From assembly GCA_015661865.1 (NCBI GenBank), contig DQVG01000147.1, positions 1 to 13,444 on the forward strand: DNA of 13,444 bases, written 5' to 3'. Shown here piece after piece: positions 6,880 through 13,444 of this stretch (the first letter of the stretch is position 1; the number at the start of each line of letters is the position of its first letter). The DNA comes from Desulfurobacteriaceae bacterium (GTDB lineage: Bacteria; Aquificota; Aquificia; Desulfurobacteriales; DQVG01). A program made the translations under genes and the position numbers. The notes under the pieces were generated by a model. The model searched no databases. It had not been told where the DNA came from and was given only the letters and a program-made list of their open reading frames with translations.

Positions 6880-7530
6880 ATGCCTTATCTAATTTTAGTT
6901 AGACACGGAAAAACTAATTGGAATGTAGAAGGAAGATACCAAGGGAAAATGGATATTCCTTTAAATGAGGAAGGTCTTTCTCAAGCAAATAAAGTGGCCC
7001 AAGCTTTAAGAGAATTTGATATAAAAGCAATTTATACTTCTCCTCTTTCTAGAGCTTTAGAAACTGCCAAAAAAATAGCATTTTATCACCCAAATGCTAC
7101 CTTACATATTTTGGAAGATTTAAAAGAAATTGATCATGGAAAATGGGAAGGAAAATTAGCTGTAGAAATAGAAAAAGAATATCCTCAACTTTATAAAAAC
7201 TGGAAAACTAATCCTTCCCAAGTTCAAATGCCGGAAGGGGAAAGCTTAGGGGATGTTTTTAATAGAGCCAAAAATGCTTTAGATGAAATACTTTCTCTTC
7301 ATAAAGAAAAAGATATAGTATGTTTAGTTTCTCATGATGCAACCTTAAAAGCCATTATGTGTTATATTCTTAATTTACCTTTGGATTATTTTTGGTCTTT
7401 TAAGTTTTCAAACTGTTCCATAAGTTTTCTTTACATTAGTAAAGATAAAAGTTTTAAAATAATTTATACTTTAAATACAACCTGTCACCTTGGAAAAATT
7501 GTAGATTTTGAAATTCAAAAGGCTCTTTAA
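6880..7530 (+). CDS. Histidine phosphatase family protein (phosphoglycerate mutase-like)
   Basis: A 216-residue member of the branch-1 histidine phosphatase superfamily. The catalytic signature is LVRHGKTNWN (6-15) with phospho-acceptor His9 and Arg8; SPLSRALETA (54-63) supplies Arg58, LKEIDHGKWEG (81-91) the acid Glu83, and VSHDATLK (150-157) the second histidine, His152. Length and motifs fit GpmB/CobC/PspA-type enzymes. It could be a cofactor-dependent phosphoglycerate mutase-like phosphatase, an alpha-ribazole phosphatase, or a metal-independent phosphoserine phosphatase like that of Hydrogenobacter. The sequence does not decide between these, and no cobalamin or serine gene is adjacent. 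The start is ATG 6880 with AAGGGG eight bases upstream. It is the first gene of a four-gene same-strand run; the gap to leuD is 52 bases. Confidence 0.9.
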   Translation: MPYLILVRHGKTNWNVEGRYQGKMDIPLNEEGLSQANKVAQALREFDIKAIYTSPLSRALETAKKIAFYHPNATLHILEDLKEIDHGKWEGKLAVEIEKEYPQLYKNWKTNPSQVQMPEGESLGDVFNRAKNALDEILSLHKEKDIVCLVSHDATLKAIMCYILNLPLDYFWSFKFSNCSISFLYISKDKSFKIIYTLNTTCHLGKIVDFEIQKAL

Positions 7531-7582
7531 TTTATAAGTTAAGATGTTAAAATAATTTTTAAAATTTAAGATGGAGGAAAGT

Positions 7583-8080
7583 ATGTTAAAAGGACGAGCC
7601 TTTAAGTTTGGAGATGATATAGATACTGATCAAATAATTCCTGCAAGGTATTTAAATACCTCTGATCCAAATGAGCTTGCTAAACATTGTATGGAAGATG
7701 CTGATCCTACCTTTGCTTCCAAAGTTAAAAAAGGCGATTTTATCGTAGCTGGAAAAAACTTTGGATGTGGATCTTCTAGAGAACATGCTCCCCTTGCTAT
7801 AAAAGCTGCAGGAGTATCAGCTGTTATAGCAAAATCTTTTGCAAGAATATTTTTTAGAAATGCTATAAATATTGGCCTTCCCATTTTAGAGTGTCCTGAA
7901 GCAGTAGAAGATATAGAGGAAGGGGATTTATTAGAAGTTGATTTAGAAAAAGGTATTATAAAAAATCTTACAAAAAATAAAGAATATAAAGCTAGGGCCT
8001 ATCCAAAAGATATTTTAGAAATAATTCAAGCCGGTGGTTTGATGAACTATGCTAAAAAGAAATTGGCAAATAAAAAGTAA
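7583..8080 (+). CDS. leuD: LeuD, 3-isopropylmalate dehydratase small subunit
   Basis: A 165-residue aconitase-swivel-domain protein. With LeuC it isomerises 2-isopropylmalate to 3-isopropylmalate in leucine synthesis. Diagnostic strings are [21 protein letters not shown] (4-24, abbreviated here by its key DDIDTDQI core) and [14 protein letters not shown] (57-70). The short form of about 165 residues belongs to the archaeal/thermophile LeuD-HacB class rather than the roughly 200-residue enterobacterial type, so homoaconitase or a broader substrate range is possible. ATG 7583 is preferred because GGAGG lies five bases before it; ATG 7571 is itself inside that ribosome site region. No leuC is next to it. 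Its 3' end overlaps the lipoprotein gene by 32 bases. Confidence 0.93.
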   Translation: MLKGRAFKFGDDIDTDQIIPARYLNTSDPNELAKHCMEDADPTFASKVKKGDFIVAGKNFGCGSSREHAPLAIKAAGVSAVIAKSFARIFFRNAINIGLPILECPEAVEDIEEGDLLEVDLEKGIIKNLTKNKEYKARAYPKDILEIIQAGGLMNYAKKKLANKK

Positions 8081-8969
8081 AAAACTCAGTAATTATTTGA
8101 TTTTGGGACTTATTTTTACTTTAAGTGCATGTATGTCCCAGCCTGTAACAACAGTAGCAGTACCCGAGGATGTTAACGTTAGACTGAGTGTTTTAGAAGC
8201 TAAGGTTAATCAACTTGAAAATAGTATAGAAAATTTATTAGGATTTTTAGAAGAAATAAAAAAAATAAAAACTTATAATGAACGCTTAAAAATTTCTTAT
8301 GAAAGGATAAAAAATGAAGTTTATGATTTAAAAAAGGAAGTAAAGAAAATAAGTTTAACTTTAAAAGAATACAAATATAAAAACAAAGCCTTAGAAAATA
8401 AAGTAAAACTTTTGGAAAGTAAAATAAATCTTTTAGAAAACAACCAAAAGAAAATACTAGAATCTATTACTAGTATAAATCAAAAATTGGAAGTAATATA
8501 TGCAAAATTATCCAAAATGAAGTCAAAGCCGAAAGATAGTTTTGATTTTAAAAGCTCAAATGCAAAAGCAAAGAATAAAAATATTTCCAGTTTAAAACCG
8601 GAAAAAATATATTCCTTAGCTTATAAGGAAATGGAAAATGGTAATTTCCAAAAAGCTTTGGAGCTTTTTAAACAAATTTATGAAAGGTTTCCTTATACCC
8701 AATATGCACCTCTTGCTTTATATTGGATAGCAGAAATTTATTATTCTCAAGATGATTATGAAAATGCTTTAAAGTATTATTTAAAACTTGTGAAAGAATA
8801 CCCAGAATCTAACAAAGTACCAGCAGCTCTTTTAAAAGCTGCTATTTGTTATAAGATTTTAGGAAAAATGGAAAAAGCTAAGGAAATTTTAAAAGAACTT
8901 ATAGCTAAGTACCCAGATACGCCAGAAGCTTTAATTGCAAAAGAGAAATTGAAAGAATGGGGGGAATAA
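8049..8969 (+). CDS. Coiled-coil and TPR lipoprotein, CpoB/YbgF-like
   Basis: A 306-residue exported protein. Residues 1-27 form a lipoprotein signal peptide with a basic n-region ([10 protein letters not shown]), hydrophobic core ([10 protein letters not shown]) and lipobox LSAC ending at Cys28. Residues 42-157 are a long coiled coil. A lysine- and serine-rich linker follows, then about three TPR repeats (near 187-216, 222-254 and 259-291) ending KLKEWGE. This layout matches CpoB/YbgF or BamD-like envelope factors that work with Tol-Pal or peptidoglycan synthesis. Classical CpoB is periplasmic rather than lipidated, so the symbol is withheld. The start ATG 8049 lies inside leuD; the next in-frame start, TTG 8097, would delete the basic n-region. 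The stop overlaps the ino1 start by one base (TAATG). No tol or pal genes are nearby. Confidence 0.85.
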   Translation: MLKRNWQIKSKKLSNYLILGLIFTLSACMSQPVTTVAVPEDVNVRLSVLEAKVNQLENSIENLLGFLEEIKKIKTYNERLKISYERIKNEVYDLKKEVKKISLTLKEYKYKNKALENKVKLLESKINLLENNQKKILESITSINQKLEVIYAKLSKMKSKPKDSFDFKSSNAKAKNKNISSLKPEKIYSLAYKEMENGNFQKALELFKQIYERFPYTQYAPLALYWIAEIYYSQDDYENALKYYLKLVKEYPESNKVPAALLKAAICYKILGKMEKAKEILKELIAKYPDTPEALIAKEKLKEWGE

Positions 8970-10171
8970 TGCTTAAACTTGCTATTGTCGGAGTCGGAAA
9001 TTGTGCAAGTTCCTTAGTTCAGGGAATATATTATTATAAAAATAAATCTGAAAAAGAAATAACTGGACTTATGCATTATGATATAGGTGGATATAAACCT
9101 TGGGATATAAAGGTAGTAGCCGCTTTTGATATTGATGAAAGAAAAGTTGGAAAAGATATTTCCGAGGCAATTTATCAAAAACCAAACTGTACAACTATAT
9201 TTTATGATAATGTTCCCTATCAAAACGTAAAAGTAGAACCATCTCCTATTTTAGATGGTTATCCCTTACTTATGGAAGATTATCCCGAAGATATTAGATT
9301 TGTACCTAAAAAAGAATTAGAAAACACTTTATTAACTCCAGATGAGCAAAATTATTATTTGGAAAGAGAAAAGAAAGAAGGAAAATTAGCTATTGATATT
9401 TTGTTAGAAGAAAAAGAAGATATTAAAAAAGAATTTGAAAGAATAGTAAATATTTTAAAAGAAACTCAAGCGGAAGTTTTAATAAATTATCTTCCGGTAG
9501 GATCTGAAATAGCAACTCAATTTTATGCAAAAGCTTGTTTAGAAGCAAAAGTTGCTTTTGTAAACTGTATTCCTGTTTTTATAGTTTCTAATAAATTATG
9601 GGCTGAAAAATTTGAAAAAGAAGGGATCCCTTGTGTAGGAGATGACATTAAGTCTCAAGTAGGAGCTACTATTACTCATAGAGTTTTAGCTCAACTGATG
9701 AAAGATAGAGGAGCTAAGTTAGAAAGAACTTATCAAGTAAATTTTGGAGGAAATACCGACTTTTTAAATATGTTAGAAAGAAAAAGATTAAAAACAAAAA
9801 AAGTTTCCAAAACCGAAGCTGTTCAATCTATTTTAGGAGAGCCTCTAGACTGGAAAAATATTCATATTGGACCAAGTGATTATATTCCCTTTTTAAAAGA
9901 CAATAAAATAGCATATATTAGGCTCGAAGGAAAATTATTTGGCGATGTTCCTATGTATATAGAACTTAAACTTTCAGTTGAAGATTCTCCAAATAGCGCC
10001 GGTTCAGCTATAGATGCTATTAGATGTGCAAAATTAGGATTAGATAGAAATATAGGTGGACCTTTATATTCTATATCTTCTTATACTATGAAACATCCTC
10101 CTATTCAATATCCCGATTGGCAAGCAAAAGAACTTGTAGAAAAGTTTATAAATAATGAAATTCCAAGGTAG
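8969..10171 (+). CDS. ino1: Myo-inositol-1-phosphate synthase
   Basis: A 400-residue NAD-dependent enzyme converting glucose-6-phosphate to 1D-myo-inositol-3-phosphate. It resembles the compact actinobacterial/archaeal type. Motifs are the nucleotide-binding AIVGVGNCASSLVQG (5-19), LPVGSE (175-180), DDIKSQVGATITHR (225-238), NFGGNTDFLNMLER (258-271) and DSPNSAG (339-345). It is about 33 residues longer than the mycobacterial enzyme as I recall it, with the extra charged stretch near residues 105-160 (EREKKEGK and EEKEDIKKEFE). The start is ATG 8969, fused to the previous stop as TAATG and preceded by GGGGGAA; ATG 8957 is upstream of the ribosome site and unlikely. In thermophiles inositol phosphate often feeds di-myo-inositol phosphate, a heat and osmotic solute, or inositol lipids. 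The genes for those steps are not in the window. Confidence 0.95.
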   Translation: MLKLAIVGVGNCASSLVQGIYYYKNKSEKEITGLMHYDIGGYKPWDIKVVAAFDIDERKVGKDISEAIYQKPNCTTIFYDNVPYQNVKVEPSPILDGYPLLMEDYPEDIRFVPKKELENTLLTPDEQNYYLEREKKEGKLAIDILLEEKEDIKKEFERIVNILKETQAEVLINYLPVGSEIATQFYAKACLEAKVAFVNCIPVFIVSNKLWAEKFEKEGIPCVGDDIKSQVGATITHRVLAQLMKDRGAKLERTYQVNFGGNTDFLNMLERKRLKTKKVSKTEAVQSILGEPLDWKNIHIGPSDYIPFLKDNKIAYIRLEGKLFGDVPMYIELKLSVEDSPNSAGSAIDAIRCAKLGLDRNIGGPLYSISSYTMKHPPIQYPDWQAKELVEKFINNEIPR

Positions 10172-10234
10172 TTTTTTTATTTATCATAAGATAAAGATTT
10201 TACCTTATCAGCATAAATAAAACTTATCCATATG

Positions 10235-10264
10235 GGCGGGAAGTTAAAGCCCCCGCCTTTGTTT
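10235..10264 (+). terminator. Intrinsic terminator after ino1
   Basis: GGCGGG (10235-10240) and CCCGCC (10252-10257) form a six-pair GC stem around an 11-base loop, followed by TTTGTTT. It stands out sharply from the AT-rich surroundings and lies 63 bases after the ino1 stop, between convergent operons. The minus-strand side lacks a T tract, so it mainly serves the plus-strand run. Confidence 0.75.
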
Positions 10265-10290
10265 AATTGATACTTTATAAATATAAAAAG

Positions 10291-11609
10291 TTAAAAATAA
10301 ACTTTCCCCTTGGGATATTTAATTTTATCTTTTTTGCTAGATGCTAAAATTGAATAGAAAAATGTTATAACTCCAACCCTTCCTATAAACATTAAAAATA
10401 TTATAAGAAGTTTCCCAAAATTATCAAATTTGGCTGATAAAGAATGAGAATTTCCATCACCTAAAGATAAACCTACGGTTGAAAAAGCTGAAATAGTTTC
10501 AAACATAACCGACAATATATCTACTTTTTGAGTATCTGCTATTATAAACGCACTTATTATACAAATTATTAAGCCTAAATTTAATAAAAAAAAGCCTGAA
10601 AAACTGTGCTACTTTCCACTCTTCTATTCCAAAATTGTACATTTTCATATCCTCTTAAAACTCTCCAAAAAGTTGCAACCAAAATTCCAACTGTAGTAAC
10701 CTTTATTCCACCAGCTGTTGATCCGGGAGCTGCCCCTATAAACATTAAAATCATCATAAAAAATAAAGTAATATCTTTTAGCTGAGATAAATCAATTGTA
10801 TTAAATCCAGCAGTTCTAGTTGTTATACTTTGAAATAAAGATGCAAATAGTTTAGCGCTCCAAGATAAATTTTTTAAGACTCCATTTTTTTCAAGTATAA
10901 AAAATAAAATAGCTCCAAAGATCATTAGAAAAAAACTAACAGAAAGGACAATTAAAGTATGAAGAGATAAATGTTTTTTTAATCTTTTTTTATAATTAAT
11001 TAAATCTTCATAAACAACAAAACCCAAGCCACCTAAGACTATTAAGGTACCAGTTGTTAAGTTTATAATGGGATCATCTACAAAATGCATTAAAGAGTCT
11101 GAAAAATTAGAAAAACCTGCATTATTAAAAGCAGATATAGCATGAAAATAGGCATAAAATAAAGCATGTTTAAAATCAAAATATCTCATAAATCCTATAA
11201 GTAAAAATATAAAACCAAGAAATTCAATTATTAAAGCTAATTTTAGAACCTTTAATGTAAATTTTAAGATATCCCTAAAAGATGATATTCTAAATTGCTG
11301 GCTTAAAATTAACTTCTCTTTATAAGAAAGTTTTTTACCTAAAGTAATAAAGAGTAAAGTGGCAAATGTCATAAAACCTAAACCACCTATTTGCATAAAA
11401 AAGGTAAGAATTATTTGGCCAAAAATTGTAAAATCACTTCCGGTATCTTTTACTATAAGTCCGGTTACACACACTGCTGAAGTTGCTGTAAATAAAGCAT
11501 CTAAAAAGCTTAAGTGACCATGATGAGATACAGGAAGCATTAAAAGAATAGTTGCTACAAAAATTATAAAAGTAAATCCTAAAACTATATTTCTATATAT
11601 ATTTTGCAT
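10291..11609 (-). pseudogene. ktrB: KtrB potassium channel subunit, split by a homopolymer frameshift
   Basis: The inner-membrane K+-translocating subunit of a Ktr-type uptake system. The start ATG 11609 is five bases after the ktrA stop. The first frame codes 342 residues with three of the four selectivity-filter loops: SAVCVTGLI (44-52, Gly50), SAFNNAGFS (159-167, Gly165) and TTRTAGFNT (263-271, Gly268). It then ends abruptly at QAFFY-stop (10581). Minus-strand T8 (plus-strand A8 at 10586-10593) is one base short. With a ninth T the frame continues as QAFFLLNLGLIICIISAFII, then the fourth filter SAFSTVGLS, and ends KGKVYF at 10291. The repaired product is 439 residues, normal for KtrB. The nucleotide span of 1319 plus one is exactly 440 codons. 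The break may be a real mutation, a slippage-dependent gene or a sequence error. Confidence 0.9.
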
Positions 11610-11614
11610 TTTAA

Positions 11615-12292
11615 TTATTTGAAATTAGATACCATATCTTTTACAAATTTCTGAACCTTTTTTGAAGGAGCTATTATTACAAAAATATCACCCTCTTTCA
11701 AGGGATCAATCGGAGAAGGAGGTACTATAACTTTATCTCCTCTTTTTATGGCGACAACATTAATATCATATTTTTTTCTTAAATCTAAATCTTGTAGAGT
11801 CTTACCTTCAAAATTTTTGGGAACACAGACCTCAAATAGTCCGACATCTCCTTCAAGTAAAATTCTATTGAGAATATCCCCTTTTGCTAGATGTTCGGCC
11901 AGTTTTAATGCCATATCTTTTTCAGGCTCAACAACAAAAGAAATACCTAACTTCTTAAGTATTTTTTTATGTCTTTCATCTAAAGCTTTTGCTATTATAT
12001 TATTTGCTCCTAAATCTTTTAAAATAGAGGCACATAATATATTTGCAGCTATATCTGTAGAAAAAGCAATTACTATAGCTTCAGTATCCTCTATTCCTAT
12101 TTCAGATAATGCCTCTTCATCAGTTACATCCAAACAATAAGCTTTTGTTACATAAGGAGCAATTTCATCAATTTTTTCTTGATCCTTATCTATAGCTATT
12201 ACTTCTATATCCGAATCCATCTGAGCTAAAAATTTTGCTAAATTAAATCCAAATTTTCCAAGTCCTATTACTACAAAAATCTTAGTATCCAT
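11615..12292 (-). CDS. ktrA: KtrA, RCK-domain regulatory subunit of K+ uptake
   Basis: A 225-residue cytosolic protein with one RCK_N nucleotide-binding domain (IGLGKFGFNLAKFL at 9-22; acidic Asp35 ends the second strand) and one RCK_C domain (about 141-225). The single-unit length marks KtrA rather than the double-length TrkA of enterobacteria. An octameric ring of KtrA binds ATP or ADP and gates the KtrB dimer. It lies 18 bases after epmA and 5 bases before ktrB, so it is co-transcribed. The start is ATG 12292, with GGG nine bases upstream, a modest ribosome site. The reading frame is intact, unlike its partner ktrB, which suggests recent loss or a functional frame-restoring mechanism. Confidence 0.95.
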   Translation of the reverse strand: MDTKIFVVIGLGKFGFNLAKFLAQMDSDIEVIAIDKDQEKIDEIAPYVTKAYCLDVTDEEALSEIGIEDTEAIVIAFSTDIAANILCASILKDLGANNIIAKALDERHKKILKKLGISFVVEPEKDMALKLAEHLAKGDILNRILLEGDVGLFEVCVPKNFEGKTLQDLDLRKKYDINVVAIKRGDKVIVPPSPIDPLKEGDIFVIIAPSKKVQKFVKDMVSNFK

Positions 12293-12310
12293 AAAACTGT
12301 ACCCAAATTA

Positions 12311-13177
12311 CTAAGGTAAAACTAAATCCTTTAAACTTTTTTTATCTAAAAGAATCATTAAAAGTCTATCTAAGCCTAAAGCTACTCCATAGCAATCTGG
12401 AAGCATATTATTTTTTAAAATTTCTAAAAATTCAGAATCAAAACTACAAGGTTTTTTTTCAAATATCTCTACTTGTCGGTTATAATCTGTATTTTCGGTA
12501 TAGCCATTTGCAAGTTCTATTCCTTTATAATACACTTCAAATCTTTCTGAAAAGTTACCTTTTACCTTAGAGGATAAAGATACATATTTTGGGTATTTAT
12601 ATAGAATTACAAGCTCCTTTTCCTTTAAAAAAGGTTCGATCTTATCTACAAGATAATAAAAAAATTCCCCTTGATTTAGCTTTAAAACATCTAAATTAGC
12701 CACATATTTAAAGATTTTAGATACTGACCATTTTTCTACTGTATTAATTTCCTTTTCAAAATGCTTAAAGGCTTCTTTAAGAAGTTTTATAGTTAAATCT
12801 ATTCCTCGTTTGTAATCATACCCTACTTCATACCACTCTAACATATGAAATTCTATTTTATGGAAAGGAGTATCTTCTTTATCTCTAAAGGCTTTACAAA
12901 TTTGAAATATTTTTTTAAAGGAAGTATAAGCTAATATCTTTTTCATTGGAAATTCCGGAGAAGTATGCAAGTAAGCTTTTTTTTCTTCATTTTTTAAATT
13001 ATGATAAGTAACTATTAAGTTTTCTGTATTATCATCCGGGGTGCAGTAAGGTTGAATATAATTTGTTGTTACTTCCTTAAACTTTCTTTTCAAAAAAAAG
13101 TATCTAATAAAACTAAAAAGTTTGCTGTAATTAGTTACACTTTCAGAAATTAACTCTTTTCTTTTTAATAAGAACAA
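12311..13177 (-). CDS. epmA: EpmA, elongation factor P-(R)-beta-lysine ligase
   Basis: A 288-residue class II aminoacyl-tRNA-synthetase paralogue (GenX/PoxA/YjeA), related to the catalytic core of lysyl-tRNA synthetase but lacking its anticodon-binding domain. It activates (R)-beta-lysine and attaches it to a lysine of EF-P, which relieves ribosome stalling at polyproline. Visible are YLHTSPEFPMKKIL (69-82), motif 2 with Arg98 and Glu101 in AFRDKE, followed by HKIEFHMLEWY (106-116), and motif 3 GVALGLDRLLMIL (264-276). It is slightly shorter than the roughly 325-residue E. coli protein. The start is TTG 13177, with AGGAG six bases upstream. EF-P and the EpmB aminomutase are not in the window. 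It is co-transcribed with ktrA and the small membrane protein. Confidence 0.93.
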   Translation of the reverse strand: MFLLKRKELISESVTNYSKLFSFIRYFFLKRKFKEVTTNYIQPYCTPDDNTENLIVTYHNLKNEEKKAYLHTSPEFPMKKILAYTSFKKIFQICKAFRDKEDTPFHKIEFHMLEWYEVGYDYKRGIDLTIKLLKEAFKHFEKEINTVEKWSVSKIFKYVANLDVLKLNQGEFFYYLVDKIEPFLKEKELVILYKYPKYVSLSSKVKGNFSERFEVYYKGIELANGYTENTDYNRQVEIFEKKPCSFDSEFLEILKNNMLPDCYGVALGLDRLLMILLDKKSLKDLVLP

Positions 13178-13195
13178 AGTCTTCTCCTATAAAGT

Positions 13196-13345
13196 TTATT
13201 TTGTCAAAAGAATGTAAAGAAGTATAAATACAAATAAAAGAAAAGCAATTAAATACTTTTTAGAAGATAATCCACATTTACTACAAAGTGAACAACTTTG
13301 TTTTTCCTGTTTTTCTTTATAGTAGTCTCTGTCATATATACCCAT
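13196..13345 (-). CDS. Small tail-anchored protein with CxxCxxC motif
   Basis: A 49-residue reading frame from ATG 13345 (GGAG seven bases upstream) to TAA 13196-13198. It begins MGIYDRDYYKEKQEKQ, continues with SCSLCSKCGLSSKK holding Cys18, Cys21 and Cys24 in CxxCxxC spacing, and ends in one hydrophobic segment (YLIAFLLFVFILLYIL) with a short TK tail. This predicts a cytoplasmic cysteine-bearing head anchored by a C-terminal membrane helix. The MGIYDRDYY opening is reminiscent of several small bacterial membrane or zinc-ribbon proteins, but I cannot name a family. It ends 18 bases before the epmA TTG; the epmA ribosome site lies in the gap, so the two are probably one transcript. The good ribosome site, charge pattern and clean domain order argue that it is real. 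Function unknown. Confidence 0.75.
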   Translation of the reverse strand: MGIYDRDYYKEKQEKQSCSLCSKCGLSSKKYLIAFLLFVFILLYILLTK

Positions 13346-13444
13346 TTATTTTCTCCTTAAAAACTTTTAATTTTAAAATTGTTAGAAATTTAATATTATA
13401 AATATTTAAATTTATTAAATTATATAATATTTGATATAGTTTAA

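Noticed and set aside
7630..7884. 84-codon minus-strand open frame in leuD
   Set aside because: It is antisense to the conserved aconitase-swivel motifs of leuD and has no ribosome site or recognisable protein character.
10291..10306. Minus-strand terminator for ktrB made from AAAGTT/AACTTT
   Set aside because: The stem is only six mostly A-T pairs and overlaps the ktrB stop codon; too weak to claim.
11748..12140. 130-codon plus-strand open frame in ktrA
   Set aside because: It is the antisense of a well-conserved RCK protein, with Ser/Phe-rich low-complexity translation; the open frame is a by-product of codon bias.

Overview
This is a strongly AT-rich, gene-dense bacterial chromosome window. 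The mix suggests a diderm, probably thermophilic and deep-branching bacterium. It holds an outer-membrane-type TPR lipoprotein, a myo-inositol-1-phosphate synthase, a DUF89 phosphatase with an N-terminal CxxC, EpmA and a TsoY-like membrane protein. Thermodesulfobacteriota is my best guess, with Aquificota or Campylobacterota as alternatives. This is inference from gene content; there is no rRNA or marker gene to settle it. TTG start codons are common (DUF89 gene, bioC, epmA).

Layout. Positions 1-1090 (minus) hold the first 363 residues of a polytopic membrane protein that runs off the left edge; its promoter is near-consensus. Positions 1229-2110 (minus) hold a DUF89/ARMT1-type metal phosphatase. 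Positions 2292-4961 (minus) hold the tightly packed operon rsmB-bioG-bioC: an rRNA methyltransferase followed by the two enzymes that mask and unmask the pimeloyl chain for biotin synthesis. rluB (5090-5812, plus) is divergent from rsmB. Positions 5813-6879 are gene-poor and contain a decayed coiled-coil/membrane protein gene carrying one nonsense codon and one frameshift.

Positions 6880-10171 (plus) are a compact run: histidine phosphatase, leuD, a coiled-coil/TPR lipoprotein and ino1. The last three overlap or abut, and the run ends at a GC-rich terminator. Positions 10291-13345 (minus) form a second convergent operon: a 49-residue tail-anchored CxxCxxC protein, epmA (EF-P lysylation), ktrA and ktrB (K+ uptake). 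ktrB is split by a one-base deletion in an 8-base homopolymer, which removes the fourth selectivity-filter segment unless the frame is restored by slippage or the base is a sequence error.

I found no CRISPR array, tRNA, rRNA or transposase. The observations most worth following are the homopolymer break in ktrB, the decayed coiled-coil gene, the small CxxCxxC membrane protein in front of epmA, the shortened BioG, and the single-cysteine TsoY-like protein with a histidine cluster.
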